Source: Bradyrhizobium sp. 4
GTDB lineage: Bacteria; Pseudomonadota; Alphaproteobacteria; Rhizobiales; Xanthobacteraceae
Reading direction: 5' to 3'
DNA: 64,000 nucleotides
Assembly: GCF_023100905.1 (NCBI RefSeq)
Contig: NZ_CP064686.1
Coordinates: 3,348,001-3,412,000 of the forward strand
A model generated the notes under the pieces. The model saw only the letters and a program-made list of their open reading frames with translations. It was not told the origin of the DNA and searched no databases. Shown piece by piece: positions 38,280 through 47,140 of the stretch; position 1 is the first letter of the stretch, and every line of letters begins with the position of its first letter. The translations under genes and the position numbers were made by a program.

Positions 38280-39878
38280 ATGACAGCAGCACAGACCGAC
38301 CGCTCCGCGTCGACGCCCTCCGTGGCCTCGGCGCATGACAAGATTCTCATCGTCGACTTCGGTAGCCAGGTGACGCAGCTCATTGCGCGTCGCGTGCGCG
38401 AGGACGGCGTCTATTGCGAGATCGTCCCGTTCAACAAGGCCGAACAAGCCTTCAACGAGATGAAGCCGAAGGCGGTGATTCTCTCCGGCGGGCCTGAGTC
38501 GGTGCATGAAGCGGGCTCGCCCCGCGCGCCGCAAGCGATCTTCGATTCCGGCGTGCCGGTGATGGGCATCTGCTACGGCCAGATGGCCATGGCGGAGCAG
38601 CTCGGCGGCACCGTCGAGGGCGGCCATCACCGCGAATTCGGCCGCGCCGATGTCGAGGTGAAGGCGCCGAGCAAGCTGTTCGAGGACGTCTGGTCGCCAG
38701 GCGGCAAGAACCAGGTCTGGATGAGCCATGGCGACCGCATTACAAAAATGCCGCCGGGCTTCTCGGTGGCCGGCACGTCGCCGAACGCGCCGTTCGCGAT
38801 CATCCAGGACGAGACGCGCAAATATTACGGACTGATGTTCCACCCCGAAGTGGTGCACACGCCCGACGGCGCCAAACTGATCCGCAACTTCGTTCGCAAG
38901 ATCGCAGGCCTGTCCGGCGACTGGACCATGCGCGCCTTCCGCGAGGAGGAGATCGCCAAAATTCGCGCCCAGGTCGGCAAGGGCAGGGTGCTCTGCGGCC
39001 TCTCCGGCGGAGTCGATTCCGCGGTCGCAGCCGTGCTGATCCACGAAGCGATCGGCGAGCAGCTCACCTGCGTGTTCGTCGATCACGGCATGCTGCGTCT
39101 CGATGAAGCCAAGACCGTGGTCGACCTGTTCCGCCACCACTACAACATCCCGCTCGTGCACGTGGATGCCTCGAAGCAATTTCTCGGTGAGCTCGAAGGC
39201 GTCACCGATCCCGAGACCAAGCGCAAGACCATCGGTCGCCTCTTCATCGAGGTGTTCGAGGCGGAGGCCAAGAAGATCGGCGGCGCCGACTTCCTCGCCC
39301 AAGGCACGCTCTATCCCGACGTGATCGAGAGCGTCTCGTTCACCGGCGGCCCCTCGGTGACGATCAAGTCGCACCACAATGTCGGCGGTCTTCCTGAGCG
39401 CATGAACATGAAGCTGGTCGAGCCCCTGCGCGAGCTGTTCAAGGACGAAGTGCGCAAGCTCGGCCGCGAGCTCGGCCTGCCCGAAATCTTCGTCGGCCGC
39501 CACCCATTCCCGGGCCCCGGCCTCGCCATCCGCTGCCCCGGCGACATCACCCGCGAAAAACTCGACATCCTGCGCAAGGCCGATGCCGTCTACATCGACC
39601 AGATCCGCAAGCACGGCCTCTACGACGACATCTGGCAGGCCTTTGCCGTGCTGCTCCCGGTGAAGACCGTCGGCGTCATGGGCGACGGCCGCACCTACGA
39701 CTTCGTCGTGGGCCTGCGCGCCGTCACCTCCACCGACGGCATGACCGCGGACTTTTACCAGTTCGACATGAAGTTTCTCGGCGAGACCGCCACCCGCATC
39801 ATCAACGAGGTGAAGGGCGTGAACCGGGTGGTGTACGACGTGACGAGCAAGCCGCCTGGGACGATTGAGTGGGAATAG
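38280..39878 (+). CDS. guaA: GMP synthase (glutamine-hydrolysing)
   Basis: Enzyme of 532 residues that aminates XMP to GMP with ATP and glutamine. The class I amidotransferase domain starts ILIVDFGSQVTQLIARRVRE, with Cys in MGICYGQMAMA and HPEV with His. The PP-loop SGGVDSAVAAVL and the C-terminal dimer domain (RHPFPGPGLAIR, PPGTIEWE) follow. The ATG at 38280 is preferred over in-frame codons at 38160 and 38208, which add unlike residues. Its 3' end is the apparent insertion site of a small island. Confidence 0.96.
   Translation: MTAAQTDRSASTPSVASAHDKILIVDFGSQVTQLIARRVREDGVYCEIVPFNKAEQAFNEMKPKAVILSGGPESVHEAGSPRAPQAIFDSGVPVMGICYGQMAMAEQLGGTVEGGHHREFGRADVEVKAPSKLFEDVWSPGGKNQVWMSHGDRITKMPPGFSVAGTSPNAPFAIIQDETRKYYGLMFHPEVVHTPDGAKLIRNFVRKIAGLSGDWTMRAFREEEIAKIRAQVGKGRVLCGLSGGVDSAVAAVLIHEAIGEQLTCVFVDHGMLRLDEAKTVVDLFRHHYNIPLVHVDASKQFLGELEGVTDPETKRKTIGRLFIEVFEAEAKKIGGADFLAQGTLYPDVIESVSFTGGPSVTIKSHHNVGGLPERMNMKLVEPLRELFKDEVRKLGRELGLPEIFVGRHPFPGPGLAIRCPGDITREKLDILRKADAVYIDQIRKHGLYDDIWQAFAVLLPVKTVGVMGDGRTYDFVVGLRAVTSTDGMTADFYQFDMKFLGETATRIINEVKGVNRVVYDVTSKPPGTIEWE
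39854..39878 (+). other. Candidate attL: 3' end of guaA
   Basis: The last 25 bases of guaA, GCCTGGGACGATTGAGTGGG plus AATAG, encode the conserved C-terminus TIEWE and stop. A diverged copy occurs at 45121-45146, and integrase debris begins 105 bases later. The 3' end of guaA is a documented integration site for islands with tyrosine recombinases. Confidence 0.55.
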
Positions 39879-39936
39879 TTTTTAGAGACTGAGTGTCGAA
39901 GGCGCGCTTTTAGGGGCTCCGTTTCGGTCGGTTCTG

Positions 39937-39959
39937 TACCATCATGCTCCATGATGGTA
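39937..39959. terminator. Hairpin after guaA
   Basis: TACCATCAT and ATGATGGTA form a perfect 9-bp stem around a 5-base loop. It may stop guaA transcription or be an operator for the lost integrase promoter. Confidence 0.45.
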
Positions 39960-39982
39960 TCTGGCGGCGAACCGAACGGAGA

Positions 39983-40134
39983 ATGCCTTGTTGACCGATA
40001 CGGGACTTCAGAAGCTCGAGCCTTTCGAGAGGCTTTGCAAGCGCGGCGACCGCGACGGCGTTGCCGTCCTGCCCATCAACAGGCGCAAGCAGATCTGTGA
40101 AAGTGGCAACCACACCATCAAGGTGGTGCATTGA
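39983..40134 (+). pseudogene. Integrase N-terminal (Arm-DNA-binding) remnant, frameshifted
   Basis: The frame from 39988 reads LLTDTGLQKLEPFERLCKRG then DRDGVAVLP, which matches the LTDTxLxxLKPxxKxYKxxDRDGLxV opening of phage/island tyrosine recombinases. An ATG at 39983 opens ATGCCTTG; removal of two bases would give MPLTDT, a common integrase start, so a frameshift is likely. The frame ends at 40134 after about 48 codons, with no sign of the catalytic domain. It lies directly behind guaA. Confidence 0.65.
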
Positions 40135-40517
40135 TGCGCGCCGCGATGAAAGTGGTGGTGGCCGCAATATTTGCGATGCCTGCTGCGGTGGCTCTGGCGA
40201 AGTCTCCGGATTGCGCGAGTTGGCCCACGAACATGGCCCTCGTGCACCTCAAGAACGCCGGCCTGATTGACATCCCATCGGTAATCGAGGCGCAGACCAA
40301 GGCCGTTCGTCTCGCATCCGAAAAGATCGGCAAAGACCTCTACCAGCAGGTTTACGACATCACCTTTCACACCAAGGATGGCAAGACGATCGAGGTCATC
40401 ACGAAAAACCAGGCATCAAGCGTGGAATGCTCGATGAGCGGCGTCGACGTCTACGTGGTCTCGACGAAAATCGGCGGGTCGGCACAGCTGCCATCTGAGG
40501 GCACGACAAAAAAGTGA
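40134..40517 (+). CDS. Secreted hypothetical protein
   Basis: A 127-residue protein with a signal peptide (MKVVVAAIFAMPAAVALAKS from the ATG at 40146). The first ATG at 40134 has AAGGTGG at good spacing and overlaps the integrase-remnant stop. The mature part has two cysteines (PDCASWP and VECSMSG) that may form a disulfide. No family was recognised. It is probably island cargo. Confidence 0.65.
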   Translation: MRAAMKVVVAAIFAMPAAVALAKSPDCASWPTNMALVHLKNAGLIDIPSVIEAQTKAVRLASEKIGKDLYQQVYDITFHTKDGKTIEVITKNQASSVECSMSGVDVYVVSTKIGGSAQLPSEGTTKK

Positions 40518-40600
40518 TCCGGCTCGGTTATGGTGACAGTGCGCAAAACCAGTCTCAACTTTGGTGCACTGTCCGGTCACGCCGTCCACTCCCTGCCGCT

Positions 40601-41512
40601 TTAGCCTTCGCCGACCCTTAATTCCGGCTCCTCGGCGCAAATCGCGGCGAGGAAATCGATGAAATGCCGCACCCGGGACGGCATGCGCCGGCCGGCAGCG
40701 GTCACTGCGTTGATCGGGAAGGGCGGCGGCGCATGCTGGTCCAGAATGCGTACGACCTCGCCCGACGCCAGCACATCCGTGAACAACCAACTCGCGTGAT
40801 GGGCAATGCCGAGGCCCGCGAGAACCGCGCCGCGGACATGCTCGGCGTCATTCGTGCGGAACGCTCCCCCACCATCGACCGTGACCTGCCCGCCGTCTAC
40901 GTGGAAACCCCACCCAATGATATCGCCCTGGTAGACATAGCTGATGCGCTGGTGGTTGCGCAGTTCGCCTAGCGTTTGCGGCGCGCCGTGTTGGGCAAGA
41001 TAGCTGGCAGAGGCCACGGTTATCATCCGCATGTCGCCGATGCGCCGGGCGACGAGTGCTGAATCCGAAAGCCGACCGATACGGATCGCGACGTCTATCC
41101 CTTCCTCGATGAGGTCAACGTGTCGCCCGGAGACTTCCATCTCAATCGCGACGTCGGGGAAACGGTTCCTGAAATCCGATAGCCGGGGAATAACGAACAT
41201 CCTCCCGAAGGCTGGCGAGAGGGTCACGCGGACCAGCCCTGAAGGGGCGGACTGCCCCTCAAGGACTCTCTCTTCGAGCGAGTCGATATCCTGAAGGATA
41301 CGGACGGTGGCCTCGTAATAGTCCTGTCCTGCCGGCGTCACGGCAAGGGCACGGGAATTTCTCGCGAGGAGTTGCGTCCCGAGCCGCGCTTCGAGCGCAG
41401 CGAGCTGCTTGCTGACGGTCGGCTGGCTGACGTTGAGGTCACGCGCCGCCTGCGAAAAGCTTCCGCTTTCGACGACGCGCACGAACATCCGTATCGCGTC
41501 CAGCTTATCCAT
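40601..41512 (-). CDS. LysR family regulator
   Basis: LysR regulator of 303 residues. MDKLDAIRMFVRVVESGSFS, AARDLNVSQPTVSKQLAALE and RNSRALAVTPAGQDYYE form the DNA-binding part; the rest is the LysR effector domain of the branch that often controls reductases and GSTs. The ATG at 41512 is preferred over a longer frame to 41791 that crosses the GST start. It diverges from the GST gene, its likely target. Confidence 0.93.
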   Translation of the reverse strand: MDKLDAIRMFVRVVESGSFSQAARDLNVSQPTVSKQLAALEARLGTQLLARNSRALAVTPAGQDYYEATVRILQDIDSLEERVLEGQSAPSGLVRVTLSPAFGRMFVIPRLSDFRNRFPDVAIEMEVSGRHVDLIEEGIDVAIRIGRLSDSALVARRIGDMRMITVASASYLAQHGAPQTLGELRNHQRISYVYQGDIIGWGFHVDGGQVTVDGGGAFRTNDAEHVRGAVLAGLGIAHHASWLFTDVLASGEVVRILDQHAPPPFPINAVTAAGRRMPSRVRHFIDFLAAICAEEPELRVGEG

Positions 41513-41596
41513 CAATTTTTTCCGGACACGCCCCGCCGCGCATACAATCCTCAGTCCATTCCTCTCCGGAATAGATGGCATTCTATAGGCGTCAAT

Positions 41597-41613
41597 TTCA
41601 TTTGCAAAATGAA
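41597..41613. promoter_or_regulatory. Inverted repeat in the LysR-GST divergent region
   Basis: TTCATTT-GCA-AAATGAA has perfect 7-bp arms and lies 84 bases from the LysR start and 55 from the GST start. It is the most symmetric sequence in the gap and is the best LysR-site candidate. Confidence 0.5.
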
Positions 41614-41668
41614 TATGCGACTCGGCGTTCGGCCGCCAGCTCAGGGGGCCGTGCTGAAAGGAAGAGTG

Positions 41669-42340
41669 ATGGCAATCAAGATCTATGGTGATGCGGGCTC
41701 GGGCAGCTTGCGTCGCGTGACCACGGCTGCGAAGATCATGGGCATTGAACTCGATCGCGTGAACGTCGACCTTTTCAAAGGCGAGAGCCAAACCGACGCG
41801 TTCAAATCACGTCTCAATCCCAACGGTCTCACTCCGGTTCTGGAGGATGGGGACACCATTGTCTGGGAAGCGTCAGCGATCAATCTGTATCTCGCCAGCA
41901 AGGTGAACTCGCCGCTGGTCGGAACCACGCCGGAGGAGCAATTCCAGGTGCTTCAGTGGATGTTCTGGTCCGGCGAACAGTGGCGCACCTTCACGACCAC
42001 TCTCTTCGACGAGCGCGTCGCCAAGACGATCATGGGCTTGCCGAAGGACGAGTCCCTCATCGCGTTCGCTGAGCGTAAGATCCGCGCCGCAGCGAAGGTC
42101 CTCGACCAGCATCTTCAAGGCCGCAAGTTCATGGTTGGCGATGCGTTGACCTTTGCTGATATCGATATTGCGGCGCCTTTCTCCCAGGTCGATCGTGCAA
42201 AGTTTCCGTTCAAGGACTATCCGAACTTGATCGCCTGGCACGACAATCTTCTTCGGTCGTTCCCGGCGTGGGCGGAGACGAAGGCCGAAATTGACAACCG
42301 TATGGGAAGCTTTCTGACGAGCGTCGGTGTGAAGCTATAA
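41669..42340 (+). CDS. Glutathione S-transferase family protein
   Basis: GST of 223 residues. The N-terminal thioredoxin-like domain reads IKIYGDAGSGSLRRVTTAAK, then LNPNGLTPVLEDGDTIVWEA with the cis-Pro and the Ser/Glu of the glutathione site. The helical domain follows with LTFADIDIAAPFSQVD. GGAAGAG precedes the ATG. It probably conjugates or reduces an electrophile and is under the divergent LysR gene. Confidence 0.9.
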   Translation: MAIKIYGDAGSGSLRRVTTAAKIMGIELDRVNVDLFKGESQTDAFKSRLNPNGLTPVLEDGDTIVWEASAINLYLASKVNSPLVGTTPEEQFQVLQWMFWSGEQWRTFTTTLFDERVAKTIMGLPKDESLIAFAERKIRAAAKVLDQHLQGRKFMVGDALTFADIDIAAPFSQVDRAKFPFKDYPNLIAWHDNLLRSFPAWAETKAEIDNRMGSFLTSVGVKL

Positions 42341-42531
42341 AAATCCAGGCTTGCCCATACGCGAAATTGAATTCGCGATGCCAAGGCCAGGTTCTCCGCG
42401 GTTGTCGATGCGGCGGTAGAGGGCACGCCTGCGGTCGTCACGGCCAGTGCGCAGGGCGGATTAGCCGCAAGGCGTAATCCGCCCGCTTCGCCGGGCGTCG
42501 CTCCGCTCCTGAAACGGCGCCGATACGCCGA

Positions 42532-43125
42532 TTACTGCTCCTTCCTGAACAAATCCTGGAAGATGAGCGGGCCCCAAACCCGGCCGCGTGCGTGCACCAG
42601 CGCGCCACCCTCGTTGAGCTTTCCCAGCTTGACGGGTGCGAACCCGAGTTGTTTGGCCAGCGCCGCCACGGGAGCAATCGCGTCGTCGTCGTCGCTCGAG
42701 AGAAAGACGACGCGGTGGCCGCCCTCGACGACCGGATCGGTGGCCAGAGTGGCCGCACCCAGGTGATTGAAACCTTTCACGAGCTTGGCGCCGGTGAACG
42801 CCTTCGCGACGACAGCGGAGGACAGAAGACCATCCAGCTCTTCTCCAAACCCGTTCGTCGCGTCGATGATCGTCTTGCCTTTCCAGCTCGGCAGGGCCTT
42901 CGCAACCTCGCGATGCTCCCCGAACGGGACCGCCAGGATGATCGTGTCGGCCTCCAGTGCTTCCCGCAGCGACTTGGCGACGACCGTGGGTCCAATCGCC
43001 CGGGCCTGCGGCGCCAACGCCTCGGGCGGCCGGCGGCTCGCGACCGTTACGGCGATGCTTTTACGGGCGAAGGCATGGGCGAGGGCCTGACCGATCTTGC
43101 CGAATCCTATGATTGCGTAGCTCAT
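42532..43125 (-). CDS. NADPH-dependent F420 reductase-like (NAD(P)-binding) protein
   Basis: Rossmann protein of 197 residues. YAIIGFGKIGQALAHAFARK is the NADP motif and TVASRRPPEAL the phosphate-binding end of strand 2. VVAKAFTGAKLVKGFNHLGA is typical of the NADPH-F420 oxidoreductase/ketopantoate-like group. It carries no catalytic second domain, so it may be a coenzyme reductase or regulatory protein. It lies 41 bases after the SDR gene on the same strand and forms an operon with it. Confidence 0.85.
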   Translation of the reverse strand: MSYAIIGFGKIGQALAHAFARKSIAVTVASRRPPEALAPQARAIGPTVVAKSLREALEADTIILAVPFGEHREVAKALPSWKGKTIIDATNGFGEELDGLLSSAVVAKAFTGAKLVKGFNHLGAATLATDPVVEGGHRVVFLSSDDDDAIAPVAALAKQLGFAPVKLGKLNEGGALVHARGRVWGPLIFQDLFRKEQ

Positions 43126-43166
43126 AATATTTCTCCAATCCGTGTTGATATTGATTTCCGGGCCGT

Positions 43167-43901
43167 TCAGATGGCCGAGAAGCCGCCGTCGACCGACAAC
43201 TCCACCCCATTCACGAAGCTCGAATCGTCTGAAGCAAGAAACAGCGCGACCGCCGCGATTTCCTCAGGACGACCCATCGTTCCCCTGGGGATCAGGGATT
43301 CGAACATCCGCTTCGCTTCCTCGGTGAGAACCTGATCCTGCATCGGTGTGGCGATCGGCCCCGGGCTCAGCACGTTCACCCGGATATTCCTGCCCTTCAG
43401 TTCGTTGAGCCACGTGCGTGCAAATGAGCGCAGCGCCGCCTTGCTCGCCGCATACACGCCGTAACCAGGAAAACCTTTCACCGACGCAACGGACCCCGTC
43501 ATGAAGATCGATCCGCCATCGCGAAACAGCGGCAACGCCTTCTGCACAGTAAACAGCGTGCCGCGCGTATTCAGGCCGAAGGTTGCATCGAAATGCTGCT
43601 CGGTGATCTCGCCCAGTGGGACGGCTTCGCCCATGCCGGCGCTCGCGTACAGGACGTCGATCCTGCCCTTGTCCCGCTTGACCGTTTCGAACAGGCGGTC
43701 GAGGTCGTCGAGATTGGCCGCGTCGCCGCGCACGCCCGTCACGTTCCGGCCAATCAACTTGACGGCGTCGTCGAGCGCCTCCTGCCTCCGGCCCGTGACG
43801 AAAACATAAGCGCCTTCTTCAACGAACCGCCTGGCGCTCGCCAGCGCCATGCCGCTCGATCCGCCCGTGATGACCGCAACCTTGCCGTCAAGCTTTCCCA
43901 T
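43167..43901 (-). CDS. SDR family oxidoreductase
   Basis: Short-chain dehydrogenase of 244 residues. VAVITGGSSGMALASARRFV has the cofactor motif, though the usual GIG is GMA. GDAANLDDLDRLF, YASAGMGEAV (replacing NNAG), MTGSVAS and YGVYAASKAALRS (Tyr and Lys) complete the site. Bases before the Rossmann motif imply NADPH (RRQEAL). The ATG at 43901 has AGGAGAAATC upstream. It diverges from a LysR gene and is its probable target. Confidence 0.9.
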   Translation of the reverse strand: MGKLDGKVAVITGGSSGMALASARRFVEEGAYVFVTGRRQEALDDAVKLIGRNVTGVRGDAANLDDLDRLFETVKRDKGRIDVLYASAGMGEAVPLGEITEQHFDATFGLNTRGTLFTVQKALPLFRDGGSIFMTGSVASVKGFPGYGVYAASKAALRSFARTWLNELKGRNIRVNVLSPGPIATPMQDQVLTEEAKRMFESLIPRGTMGRPEEIAAVALFLASDDSSFVNGVELSVDGGFSAI

Positions 43902-44168
43902 GATTTCTCCTGTCGTGGTGTCGGGACAGCATCTGCCCCCGAGACCCGCGAGATAGGTCCGGCGGCGGCAGGCGTTGAGTGCGGAAACGCGCACATCGGT
44001 GGTGCGAAATCGATCCGGCCGGACGACTGACGCCAGCGGCGACGATCGACGTCGGGCCGTTGGGAAGGGGCTGCGCCTGCCGGAACGGGGCTATGATGAC
44101 CGCCCATACTGCGGTACGAGGCGTTCGATTGGACTTGGAAGGCGCACCGCGCGGTGCGGGATTGCACC

Positions 44169-45065
44169 ATGATCGACTGGGACGATATTCGCTATTTTCT
44201 AGCCGTCGCGCGGGGAGGCTCGGTGCGGGCGGCCGCCGAGCACCTCGGCGTGAACCACGCGACCGTGCTGCGACGCATCGCCCAGCTCGAGGAACGCCTC
44301 GGGGTCCAGATGTTCGAAAAGCTGCCTTCGGGCTACCGGCTGACGGCTGCGGGCGAGGAGGTCCTCGAATTCGCGGACCAGATGGAAGCGTCGTCGCACC
44401 AGCTGGAGACGCGCGTGTTCGGGCGCGACCAGAGCGTGCGCGGGCGTCTGCGGGTGACGCTGGCGCCGCCGATGGCGACACATTTGCTCATGCCTGATTT
44501 CGCCGATTTCGCGCGTCTGCATCCCGATATCGAGATGGATATCCTGTCGTTCGGCGAGCTGGCAAATCTGACCAACCGGGAGGCCGACGTCGCGATCCGC
44601 GTCGTCTACGATCGCAAAACGCTGCCGCAAAATCTTCACGGCATGAAGGGACCCGAGCTGTTCGGCGGCGTCTACATGTCCAGGGATCGACTGGCCGCGT
44701 GGCGTGCCGGCGCGCCTGATCCCATCCGCTGGATCGTCATCAGCATTCACGGCATCCCGGACTGGGCCAGCGCGGGTGAGGTTCGCACCACGGGCGTTCC
44801 ATTCAGGGTCACGGACGCCGGGGCGCAGATCGTTGCGGTCCGGCAAGGGCTCGGCATCACGACGCTGCCGTGCTTCGTCGGCGATGCCGACCCGCTGCTG
44901 GCGAGGGTGCCGGGCAGCGAGTTGCACATGTACGGAACGGTCTGGCTCCTCACACAGGGCGAGACACGCAAGACCAAGCGCGTGCGGCTCTTCACGGAGT
45001 TCGTATCCCGCCGGCTCGCCGCGTATGCGCCGCTGCTGGCAGGGCTGGTGGTATCGCGCGACTGA
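44169..45065 (+). CDS. LysR family regulator
   Basis: LysR regulator of 298 residues. MIDWDDIRYFLAVARGGSVR, AAEHLGVNHATVLRRIAQLE and LPSGYRLTAAGEEVLEFADQ form the winged-helix part; the C-terminal domain is effector-binding. It diverges from the SDR-reductase operon across a 267-base gap that shows no gene. It is the last gene before the candidate attR site. Confidence 0.92.
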   Translation: MIDWDDIRYFLAVARGGSVRAAAEHLGVNHATVLRRIAQLEERLGVQMFEKLPSGYRLTAAGEEVLEFADQMEASSHQLETRVFGRDQSVRGRLRVTLAPPMATHLLMPDFADFARLHPDIEMDILSFGELANLTNREADVAIRVVYDRKTLPQNLHGMKGPELFGGVYMSRDRLAAWRAGAPDPIRWIVISIHGIPDWASAGEVRTTGVPFRVTDAGAQIVAVRQGLGITTLPCFVGDADPLLARVPGSELHMYGTVWLLTQGETRKTKRVRLFTEFVSRRLAAYAPLLAGLVVSRD

Positions 45066-45120
45066 CGCGGGGCAGGTCGCTGTCAGAAAGGTTGGCCTCG
45101 ACAGATCGTTGCGTTATCGT

Positions 45121-45146
45121 GCTTGAGAACAATCGAGTGGGAGTAG
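45121..45146 (+). other. Candidate attR: displaced guaA 3' end
   Basis: GCTTGAGAACAATCGAGTGG plus GAGTAG matches the guaA 3' end at 39854-39878 at 20 of 26 aligned positions with one gap, and all mismatches are transitions. In frame it reads TIEWE and stop, the GuaA C-terminus. It is best explained as the ancestral guaA end pushed away by an island insertion that supplied a new end. Confidence 0.55.
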
Positions 45147-45213
45147 GGTGGTGACTGCTATTGGTCCAGCATCGCTGAGTGTTGTTTCTTGGAGAGGCAG
45201 CGCCGCTTAGGTC

Positions 45214-46116
45214 ATGGGATTTGGGGTATTCATCCATCGATTGGACTCGATCTACGATGATAGCCCCGCTGAGCAGTACCAATTTCCCAGTCAATATCTT
45301 CATCGCGTTGAAGCCTGCATCGGCGATTGGATAGTATATTACGAACCGAGCAAGGTCGTAGAAACGCGCGGTTACTTTGCAATTGCTCGGGTTCGGCAGG
45401 TTATTCCCGATCCCGGTACTTCCGGGATGTATCTCGCTTTGATTGAACCCGGAAGCTATCTCGATTTTGCCAATCCAGTCCCATTCAACGGACCGACAGG
45501 TCCAGTAGAGCGCGGCGTCCTTAACGAGCAGGGACGGATTTCAGGACGCGCTCAGTCCGCAGTCCGCCCAATCTCCGTCGACGATTTCAATAGGATATGC
45601 GAGATTGGTTTCGCAGAGAACGCGCCTCTGCTGCCGCGGCGCGACGGCGACCTCCCATTGCTCGATCTTAACGACCAGCCGCAGGTGCCGTTCACGGTTG
45701 AGCAGCAGCGCGACCGTGTGAGCGTGACGGTATCGAGAATCCTGCGCGACCGAGTGTTTCGCCGTATCGTCCTCCGCGCCTACGATGAGCGTTGCGCCGT
45801 CACCGGCCTCAAGCTCATCAATGGGATGGGGCGCGCTGAGGTCGCGGCGGCTCACATACGACCCGTCGAGGCAAACGGGCCGGACATCATCAGCAATGGG
45901 ATTGCTCTTTCCGGCACCGCACATTGGATGTTTGATCGTGGTCTCATCGGCTTCGCGGATGATTTGGAGATATTGATCTCGCGCCAAACAAATGATCTGG
46001 ATGGAGTGCGATCGATCATCAACAAGACAGGGCACGCTCTTGCGCCGCGCCGGGCATCGGACCGTCCACATCCGCACTTCCTGAAGTGGCACCGCGAGCA
46101 TTGTTTCAAACAATAA
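45214..46116 (+). CDS. HNH endonuclease with N-terminal PUA/EVE-like domain
   Basis: A 300-residue protein. The C-terminal domain is an HNH nuclease: RCAVTGLKLINGMGRAEVAA, AHIRPVEANGPDIISNGIAL and HWMFDRGLIGF hold the expected His, Asn and His positions. The N-terminal 130 residues contain VEACIGDWIVYYEPSK and GYFAIARVRQVIPDP, which read like the GD-V-FY-x and G-A-V-DP pattern of PUA/EVE modified-base readers. Such fusions act as modification-dependent restriction enzymes in some bacteria. The nuclease call is strong and the reader domain is inferred. Confidence 0.82.
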   Translation: MGFGVFIHRLDSIYDDSPAEQYQFPSQYLHRVEACIGDWIVYYEPSKVVETRGYFAIARVRQVIPDPGTSGMYLALIEPGSYLDFANPVPFNGPTGPVERGVLNEQGRISGRAQSAVRPISVDDFNRICEIGFAENAPLLPRRDGDLPLLDLNDQPQVPFTVEQQRDRVSVTVSRILRDRVFRRIVLRAYDERCAVTGLKLINGMGRAEVAAAHIRPVEANGPDIISNGIALSGTAHWMFDRGLIGFADDLEILISRQTNDLDGVRSIINKTGHALAPRRASDRPHPHFLKWHREHCFKQ

Positions 46117-46132
46117 GCAAAAGCCGTGCGGC

Positions 46133-47032
46133 TCATACGACCGAACCCGCCCGTCGCTGAGCCGCGATCAGCATCTCCACAAACGCGGTGACCTTGGGCG
46201 GGCGGAAGCGAGCCGCAGGGTAGACCGTGTGGATGCCGCCGGATGGCAGTTGCCATTGCGGCAGGATGTGGATGAGGCGCCCCGCCGCGAGATCGTCCGC
46301 CACCAGGAAATCCGGCAGCACCGACAGACCGCCGCCGGCGAGCACGGCCGCGAGCACGCCCGGTGTCGTGTCGATGGCGATGCTCGCCTGCAGGCGCACG
46401 GCGCGTCGATCGAGATCGCCGCGCGAGAACTGCCACAGCAGCGGCTCGCGCAGCGCCATGTTGGCGACGAACGGGAGCGTCACGAGGTCGTCGGGATCGC
46501 GCGCGGCGGCGATCCGATCCGTGAACGCGGGAGCGCCGACCAGACATTGCCGGAACGATCCGATCTTGCGCGCTTGCAGGCTGGAATCGACCAGCCAGCC
46601 GACCCGGATCGCCATGTCGATCTGGCCTGAGGCGAGGTCGACCGTCTGATCTTCGAGCGTCAACTCCACCCGGCAGTTGGGATAGCGTGCCGCGTAGGCG
46701 GTGACGACGGCGACGACGACGGCGGTGCCGTAGTCGTTCGGCGCCGTGATCCGCAATGTGCCGGTCGGCGCAGCGGCTGCCTGAGCGAGTTCGTCGAAGG
46801 CATCCTCGGCTTCGCGCAGGATCATGACGCAGCGCGCATGAAACATGCGGCCCGCGTCGGTCGGATGGACCCGGCGCGTCGTGCGCACGAGAAGGCTGGT
46901 GCCGAGATCGCGCTCCAGTTGCGCCACTTGCTGGCTGACCACGGCCTTGGTGATGCCGAGCCGCTCGGCTGCCCGCGTGAAGGATCCGGTGTCCACGACG
47001 GCTGCGAAATAGGCGAGGCGGTTCAGGTTCAT
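46133..47032 (-). CDS. LysR family regulator
   Basis: LysR regulator of 299 residues. MNLNRLAYFAAVVDTGSFTR, AAERLGITKAVVSQQVAQLE and RTTRRVHPTDAGRMFHARC form the DNA-binding domain; NDYGTAVVVAVVTAYAARYP begins the effector domain. It converges on the HNH gene (stops 17 bases apart) and diverges from the DsbA-family pseudogene with 108 bases between, so that gene was probably its target. Confidence 0.93.
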   Translation of the reverse strand: MNLNRLAYFAAVVDTGSFTRAAERLGITKAVVSQQVAQLERDLGTSLLVRTTRRVHPTDAGRMFHARCVMILREAEDAFDELAQAAAAPTGTLRITAPNDYGTAVVVAVVTAYAARYPNCRVELTLEDQTVDLASGQIDMAIRVGWLVDSSLQARKIGSFRQCLVGAPAFTDRIAAARDPDDLVTLPFVANMALREPLLWQFSRGDLDRRAVRLQASIAIDTTPGVLAAVLAGGGLSVLPDFLVADDLAAGRLIHILPQWQLPSGGIHTVYPAARFRPPKVTAFVEMLIAAQRRAGSVV

Positions 47033-47140
47033 GGCTCGTCCGGTCAGATCTACTGTTAGCTAATACCATACATTCTGTCTGTTTTGTTGATATTTATCTA
47101 CCAATGTGCGCATGCCACATTGCGGTTCAAGGAGATCGCC

